NCBI GenBank assembly: GCA_021613335.1
Contig: JAJTWR010000021.1
Span: 2,314,001 to 2,378,000, forward strand
Length of the DNA stretch: 64,000 bases
From: Whitmania pigra
Lineage: Eukaryota > Annelida > Clitellata > Hirudinida > Haemopidae
Reading direction: 5' to 3'
The notes below the pieces were generated by a model. The model saw only the letters and a program-made list of their open reading frames with translations. It was not told where the DNA came from and ran no database searches. A program made the position numbers and the translations under genes. Shown here in pieces: positions 57,801 to 64,000 of this stretch (the stretch's first letter is position 1; the number at the start of each line of letters is the position of its first letter).

Positions 57801-60800
57801 CTCCTTTACTGACATGGTATCCATGATGGTCGCAGACAATTCCAGAGAACTGGCTTCACATTTCATCAACAATGATTGCTGGACCTCATTTGTCAAGTTC
57901 AAATTTTCCAGAATCTCAGTTCGTTGGCAGACTACTGGAGATTTTTCTACAGATATACCCTCCCCCAAATCTTTACAAATTACTTCTTCCGACTCACCCT
58001 CATGGCGAATTTTAAGCCTTTCAATCTTCGTCATTAGAACGGTTTCTTGAACAAAAATGGACTCTTTAGGTTCGATCTCCATCTTCAGGTCTTTTTTCTC
58101 TGGCAAAACTTCATCCATGCCTGACTCGGCACTCTTCTGCTCGCTTGCATGCTCCTCCGAATGACTCTCATTAAGGTTCTCTGAAACGCACTCGCGTCTG
58201 AATGAAATTTTGCGTTTGCGCTTCCCAACGACCGTAAATCCGGTATCGTCTGCATCTTCCGTTATTTCTGCATCGACATATTCCGGGTGGAGGGCCACGT
58301 GATGCATCATCATTTTTGAAACGCTGTAAGGTGGAATTCTTTCTTCGACATGCGCGTCAACGTCCTCTCTGGAGCTTTTCTTTCTGGATTCTCTTGATCT
58401 GGACCTGCTTTTGTCTGCTTTGCGAATCTTGGCTCGAATCTTTGTTTTGGCTTCTCCCTCTATGTATGAAACCAGCATGTCCACGTCTTCGATGTGGGCT
58501 CCTTTCGTTCCGGATTCCAGTTGATTCAACACCTGCAATCCTTCGTTATACTCTGCAAAGAAGCCATGGCCATCGAATTCTGAGAGCCGTTCGTTCGCAT
58601 CAGATTTCTCTTTGTCAACCACACCCTCAGCCAATTCTTCCGAATCAGTCGTGGCAATGACGAGGTCTTCAGAGATCTTTTTAGGTAATACGGGCAGTAT
58701 CTCTCCATCCATACTCGAAAGAACCTCGTGGTAATGTTCAGAGATAATTTTCTCCTCGACATTAGTTTCGCAAGTCTCCAGGCCAATGCTTTCAATTTCT
58801 TCCTCCTTTACTGACATGGTATCCATGATGGTCGCAGACAATTCCAAAGAACTGGCTTCACATTTCATCAACAATGATTGCTGGACCTCATTTGTCAAGT
58901 TCAAATTTTCCATAGTATGAACGGTTTCTTGAACAAAAATGGACTCTTTAGGTTCGATCTCCATGTTCAGGTCTTTTTTCTCTGGCAAAACTTCATCCAC
59001 GCCTGACTCGGCACTCTTCTGCTCGCTTGCATGCTCCTCCGAATGACTCTCATTAAGGTTCTCTGAAACGCACTCGCGTCTGAATGAAATTTTGCGTTTG
59101 CGCTTCCCAACGACCGTAAATCCGGTATCGTCTGCATCTTCCGTTATTTCTGCATCGACATATTCCGGGTGGAGGGCCACGTGATGCATCATCATTTTTG
59201 AAATGCTGTAAGGTGGAATTCTTTCTTCGACATGCGCGCCAACGTCCTCTCTGGAGCTTTTCTTTCTGGATTCTCTTGATCTGGACCTGCTTTTGTCTGC
59301 TTTGCGAATCTTGGCTCGAATCTTTGTTTTGGCTTCTCCCTCTATGTATGAAACCAGCATGTCCACGTCTTCGACGTGGGCTCCTTTCGTTCCGGATTCC
59401 AGTTGATTCAACACCTGCAATCCTTCGTTATACTCTGCAAAGAAGCCATGGCCATCGAATTCTGAGAGCCGTTCGTTCGCATCAGATTTCTCTTTGTCAA
59501 CCACACCCTCAGCCAATTCTTCCGAATCAGTCGTGGCAATGACGAGGTCTTCAGAGATCTTTTTAGGTAATACGGGCAGTATCTCTCCATCCATACTCGA
59601 AAGAACCTCGTGGTAATGTTCAGAAATAATTTTCTCCTCGACATTAGTTTCGCAAGTCTCCAGGTCAATGCTTTCAATATCTTCTTTCTTTACTGATTCA
59701 CTCTCATCATGAATTTTAGCCAATTGACATCTCATCAGTGATGATTGCTTGACCTCAAAATCAGCATCTTTTGAGTTTACTATTTCATTTTCGATGTTTA
59801 AATTCTTTATCTTCAAATGACCATTAATTTTGACATCTTTGTTTTCACTAGCACAATGTTTTTCTTTTTCTGAAATACTCTCACATTTCTTTTGCAAACT
59901 TAATAAAATTTTAATTGTTGGAAAATTTTCATTCCCAAAATTTTTTTCTTGGTTTGTTAACTCTTTTGAGTAATATGCTAACTGCTGTATCGATGGATAT
60001 GTCCTGTAAATGTTAATCATGGCTTCCGGCAATGTTTTGTCCTTATTTAACAACATAGCAGGTGCTGTATCTTCTGTTATAGTAGTGTAGCTTATATTCG
60101 ATGACATTAGCATAGTTTTACTTTCAGGTTGTACTGTAACTTCATAATCCATCCTTTCAGTTGCTGGACTCAGCAGATTCAATTTTACATTGGAGATTAG
60201 AACTGAACTGTTTTTTGCATTGGAAAATTCTGAAGCAATATCATAATTCAATTTTGATGTCTCATAATCTTTAAATGGAGTCTTTTGATGCATTACATCC
60301 TCAGCATAGCATGTGGTGCTATAGCAATCCAAATGGTCACAGCTTCCTTCATATAGACCCTGTGGTTTTTCATAAGAATTTCTGCTCTTAAGATGCTGAG
60401 CGCAAAGTAATGGGAAAGATTTTTTATCCAATGTTTCATTCTTCTCGTCATCACTGGATAAAACCTAAAATTAAAAAATTATTTGTAAGTAACTTGCAGT
60501 TATTCATATAATGTCATCATGACCAAATAACCTATAATATTCATTCTAGCTTCCTAATAAATTCCTTAAAGTAAAACCTCTTGCCTCAAATTCATAAAAC
60601 AGAAATTATATCATTTAAAATTTGCTTTAAAAAAAATTATCAGTTAAAGTTTAAAGATGTGTCAGACAAAGAATTAGGAATCCTTTTTAAGAAATATTGC
60701 TCCACACAATCCAATGGCAGAATCTATGCACTGATGTTGCCCACTGATTCACTTAAGCATTGGTACCCCACTTAACAAATGCAATTTGTTCCATCGCCAA

Positions 60801-63800
60801 ATTCGTTTTCCAAAGCACAATTTCCAATAGATTTCTATATCAAATTGTGTCATGTAAATATAAAATACCTCCTACGTTATGTTATGTAAATATAAAATAA
60901 GCCCTAGCACCTCTTTTAGAGCAAAAATTATTGTAAGAAATTGTCCTATTTATGGGTAAACATAGTATTTAACACCAGAGGGCAAGGGAAGGTGTTTGTT
61001 GCATGAAACTGCAATTCACCCGCACTTATGAGAATATCAGAAATGATGTCTTAGCCGTGATAAGCTCGCAATTCTGAATTGTTACTCTCCACCTCAATTT
61101 TTTCTCAAATACCAGTTCATAAATCTGGAATTGATAGCTACAATGGCACACATAGCAATTACCATTCAGTGAAGAATTTTAATTCATAAAAAATCTCGCA
61201 GCCTTTCCTTGAATTAATGAAAAACCAAACAACCAAGCTTATTAAGAAAGGAGACCAATCTAATTAATTGTCTTGAAACATTTTAAAATTATATGCAAGA
61301 CAATTAAGTCAAGGTTATTTTTGGTCTTTGATATTCTGCACTGTTTTTGCAGACTTTTTCTGATTTTTTTGAAAAAAGTTTGGTTTCTATATTTCATCTA
61401 ATGTGTTTCAAAATGTTATGAAGTTACTACTTATAATGCATTACCATTTAAAAAAAACACCTTGCACATCCTTAATGTTACCAAGTTGTATTTCCAGTTG
61501 AATAAGACTGCTGCCTTACTGGCAACATCAAAGAGTTCCAAAAAATTAAAATTGATTGGTTATAAGGTTAACTTATAATTAACCTAACTATAAAGAGCAA
61601 CTTCTTCAAAATGTATAATGGAAAAGAAACTAGATACTAGTCACAAAACAAAAAAGATTCAGCATTTCTTTCAAATGTCATTTTGTAGTGGACCAAAAGT
61701 TCCCTAGAATTTTTAAATATGATAGAATTCAATTATTTTTCATTACAAGCATTTTTAAATTTAGATTAGACAGATAAAAAAATGTAAAAACCTTTTGAGT
61801 GCAATTTAACTCATTGAGGGCACGATACTGTGCAAATCCTTTAGATACAAGTTTATCTGCAATACTCCAGTCCTAGAATTGAGCAAAATTTAATTTTGTA
61901 ATGCAAGATAACATAAACCAGTTTACCAAATCTAATCATATAGTTTGTGGAGATAATGGTTAAACTATAAAGTTAAAAACAAGAAAATACAACCGCCAAG
62001 TTTCCATATTAATAATGTGAAAAACAAACCTCTGAAGATTTCTCATCAAGAAGATCAATAGACAACAGGGTTTTATGAAAATCTCCTTTCTGACCAAAAA
62101 TTTTGAATTTCAATGGCTGCCATTTTCCCACATTGGTTAAATTTTCAAACTCCTTAGTAGCAGCTTCAGACCAATGAGAGGCTATCAAAAGAGGTAAGCA
62201 AATTAAATAATACATACGAATGTTAAAGAAACAATATTTGCCATATCACAAGCAAAACCTTAGTAATGAAACAAATAAAATAAAAACATTTGTGAATCAA
62301 ATCAATTTACCTAAAGGTTCAACACTGTCCAGGGAGCATTCAAGGGCCTGAAAAGGCACTGATAGGAATTGTGTGCTGAAGAAGCATTTAGCTAAGTCAA
62401 TAAATCTATGGCTAAATAATAATTTTTAAATTAATGTTAAACCTTAAAGTTCTCACATTCCCTTGACTAATAATTTCAGTGTCTCCAAAATCCACAAAGT
62501 ACAACACTAAGTCCCCATCAACAATATCCTTCACTTCTGCACGATACCAATTGCCATCATAAGGCAATTTTGATGTCACCATGTCACCAACAGCAAAACT
62601 GTAAGTTTCCTTTAAAAAATATACATCAGGATTTTGAAACAAAATCCAAACATCAAAGACATTTGCTTATTCCAACCTATTCATTACTTTTAAAACCAGC
62701 AACAAAACAAAGAATAAGTACCTTCTGAAAAATATGGTTAAGATCTATCTTAAGTCTGACATACAAAATAAAATATTTAAAATGAAACAATAAACCTACA
62801 TCTGAAAAATGGGAGTTATAAAACTCATTCATTTCTTTTATCAGTAAATCCAATGGATCTACAGAATAATCTTGGCTGCAAGGAATTTTCTGTATCCAAA
62901 AGTGACCAGGATGTTCAACAGCTGTTACAAAGCACATGGAGTAACCATCTAGTTGACGCCTCTCTGAAATAATCAAATGATTGATCAAACAATAAAAGTT
63001 CATTAAAATAATAATGAGTCTGAGCATCATTAGTGACAGAGGTTCCATTGAAACTTCACTGTAAACTTAGGGGATTCTCTTATTAAAAAAGCAACATGAA
63101 ATCTGACAGGGCCATAATTTGTATATTTATCTTAGAAACATGTGAATTAAGTGTGGATTCATTACCCTCCTCCAATGGTTTTTGGGCATCACCACTTTCT
63201 TTTGATACTAAATCCATGATCATCTTCTGCAAAACATTATTTTTAATTTTCATATCATAAAACATTTTCATAATATTTCATAATTTATTTCAAGTAATAC
63301 TATGTATTCCACAAAAGCTTTCAAAGTGTAACACATCCTATGTTTAACTAACAACTCAATCTGTAGTATAAATATTGAAGCTAAAAATGCTGACACATGC
63401 TATGCACATGGTGCCTTATAAATCAATTATTATTATTATTAAAAAAATGGTAATGCTCAGACAAGTTAATTTCTAAAATATGTAAATAATTAAACAAATT
63501 CCATACTTTGGCTGATAATAAAGAAATGGATGTTCCTCTAAGCTCAACTTCAACAAATTGCTTCTCTTTTTTTCTAGCCTCAGTTCTGTTAAGGATGATC
63601 TTGGCTTTGGATATTCTGCTCATATTCCTTATGTTCTCTCTGTTGATGCCTGATCAATAAATTAATTCACAAATAATTTAAATGCAAATATATCCTCTAT
63701 CTTTAAATAAAGTTTTGCAAACATTGAGGGCATGAATCTAAATGAACATAACTAGCAATAAGAAATCAAATGAAACTTCAACATATGGACCTAATACAGT

Positions 63801-63986
63801 TTTTATGGCAGATCTTGGAATGTAAATCGTCTCAGATATAACAGGCAGGTGATCCTCCAACAACTGGCGCACAATGGATTCTGCCTCTCTTACACCTTCT
63901 GCAGAACCACTAATCACCAGAATTTTGTCTTTATTTATTTCTGAATCATCTTGGAAGCTCATTCTGGTTCTTGTTTTCATCTGAAT
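54861..63986 (-). CDS. TDRKH/Papi-like Tudor-KH protein with giant repetitive C-terminal tail (5' end beyond window)
   Basis: Nine exons visible: 63986-63791, 63649-63507, 63226-63166, 62963-62800, 62609-62443, 62375-62311, 62181-62030, 61872-61792, 60464-54861; together 2210 residues in phase. In order: end of KH1 and the linker (KILVISGSAEGVREAESIVR, then YIPRSAIKTVLG), KH2 (GINRENIRNMSRISKAKIIL), a tudor domain (EHPGHFWIQK, VGDMVTSKLPYDGNWYRAEV, LYFVDFGDTE, FLSVPFQALECSL) and its SN-like tail (DWSIADKLVSKGFAQYRALN). The order and exon-level wording follow TDRKH/Papi, a mitochondrial-surface scaffold that binds methyl-arginine of PIWI proteins during piRNA 3'-end trimming. The last exon then adds about 1867 residues: a unique acidic lead, three and a third repeats of about 330 residues, and a Ser-rich end with basic clusters (KSKRKRKSNK, RQKSKKRRSK, NKRKKKAEG). 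Vertebrate TDRKH ends soon after the tudor region (about 560 residues in total), so this tail is exceptional. The join between tudor exons and the giant exon is phase-consistent but unproven. Confidence 0.82.
56525..59700 (-). repeat. tandem coding repeat, about 330 residues per unit, 3.3 copies
   Basis: Equivalent positions occur at 59668, 58786, 57784 and 56794, giving spacings of 882, 1002 and 990 bases, all multiples of three. Long stretches are identical at DNA level between copies; for example about 300 bases from 56785 and from 57775. The first unit lacks about 40 residues around KIERLKIRHEGESEEVICKD. The third lacks four residues (ANELDCHGFF against ANERLSEFDGHGFF). Each unit contains an acidic part (EEKIISEHYHEVLSSMDGE), an SR-type basic stretch (RKADKSRSRSRESRKKSSRE) and a second basic motif (VGKRKRKISFRR). 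The fourth unit breaks off at LNQLECGIRESY. Confidence 0.97.
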
Positions 63987-64000
63987 CTGAAAAAACATGT

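Noticed and set aside
55365..59677. Recurring 60-114 codon frames on the opposite strand and in other frames over the repeat array
   Set aside because: They recur only because the coding repeats recur; they are shadows of the minus-strand giant exon.

Overview
The window is nuclear DNA from an intron-rich, AT-rich bilaterian invertebrate. Introns follow GT-AG rules, the genes have animal orthologues (exportin-7, GABP-beta, a tetraspanin, TDRKH/Papi), and the intergenic DNA is packed with hAT transposon fossils, tRNA-derived SINEs and a Ty3/gypsy element. An arthropod would fit the 662-residue cysteine-rich secreted protein at 40.4-42.4 kb, but the phylum is not fixed by the sequence. All gene models were assembled by hand from reading frames and splice sites; exon phases were checked to sum to whole codons.

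Layout. 0-1 kb: 3' end of an unrecognised Asn/Gln/Pro-rich protein (+). 1-3.2 kb: hAT debris and a SINE. 3.3-6.3 kb: a convergent pair, a three-exon Ly6/three-finger GPI-type protein (+) and an eight-exon tetraspanin (-), with stops only 172 bp apart. 6.3-11.4 kb: repeat-rich DNA. 11.5-17.6 kb: a 21-exon, 627-residue coiled-coil protein (+). 18.6-19 kb: a broken MULE-type transposase fragment. 19.6-28.9 kb: complete exportin-7 in 30 exons (1074 residues), with a 13-bp minisatellite in intron 6 and one apparent GC-AG intron. 29.8-32.2 kb: GABP-beta in 7 exons (244 residues), lacking a visible C-terminal zipper. 33-36.5 kb: hAT graveyard including one 818-bp copy with terminal repeats and target duplication. 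36.5-40.3 kb: no confident gene. 40.4-42.4 kb: a single-exon secreted cysteine-rich protein (-). 43.9-44.2 kb: AAT/GAT microsatellite. 44.2-47.7 kb: no confident gene. 47.7-50.9 kb: decayed Ty3/gypsy pol into which a 930-bp hAT element has jumped. 51.6-52.7 kb: a hairpin, retroelement tails and a LINE C-terminal remnant. 53.4-53.5 kb: an orphan exon candidate (-). 54.9 kb to the right edge: a TDRKH/Papi-like gene (-) whose last exon is 5.6 kb long and encodes about 1870 residues with three and a third near-identical repeats of about 330 residues.

Functionally the genes are an ordinary eukaryotic mix: nuclear transport, transcription, membrane organisation and piRNA biogenesis. They are not an operon-like unit. 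The most unusual object is the TDRKH/Papi-like gene with its giant repetitive tail. The clearest mobile-DNA histories are the nested hAT-in-gypsy insertion and the 43-bp retro-tail insertion flanked by a perfect 13-bp target duplication.
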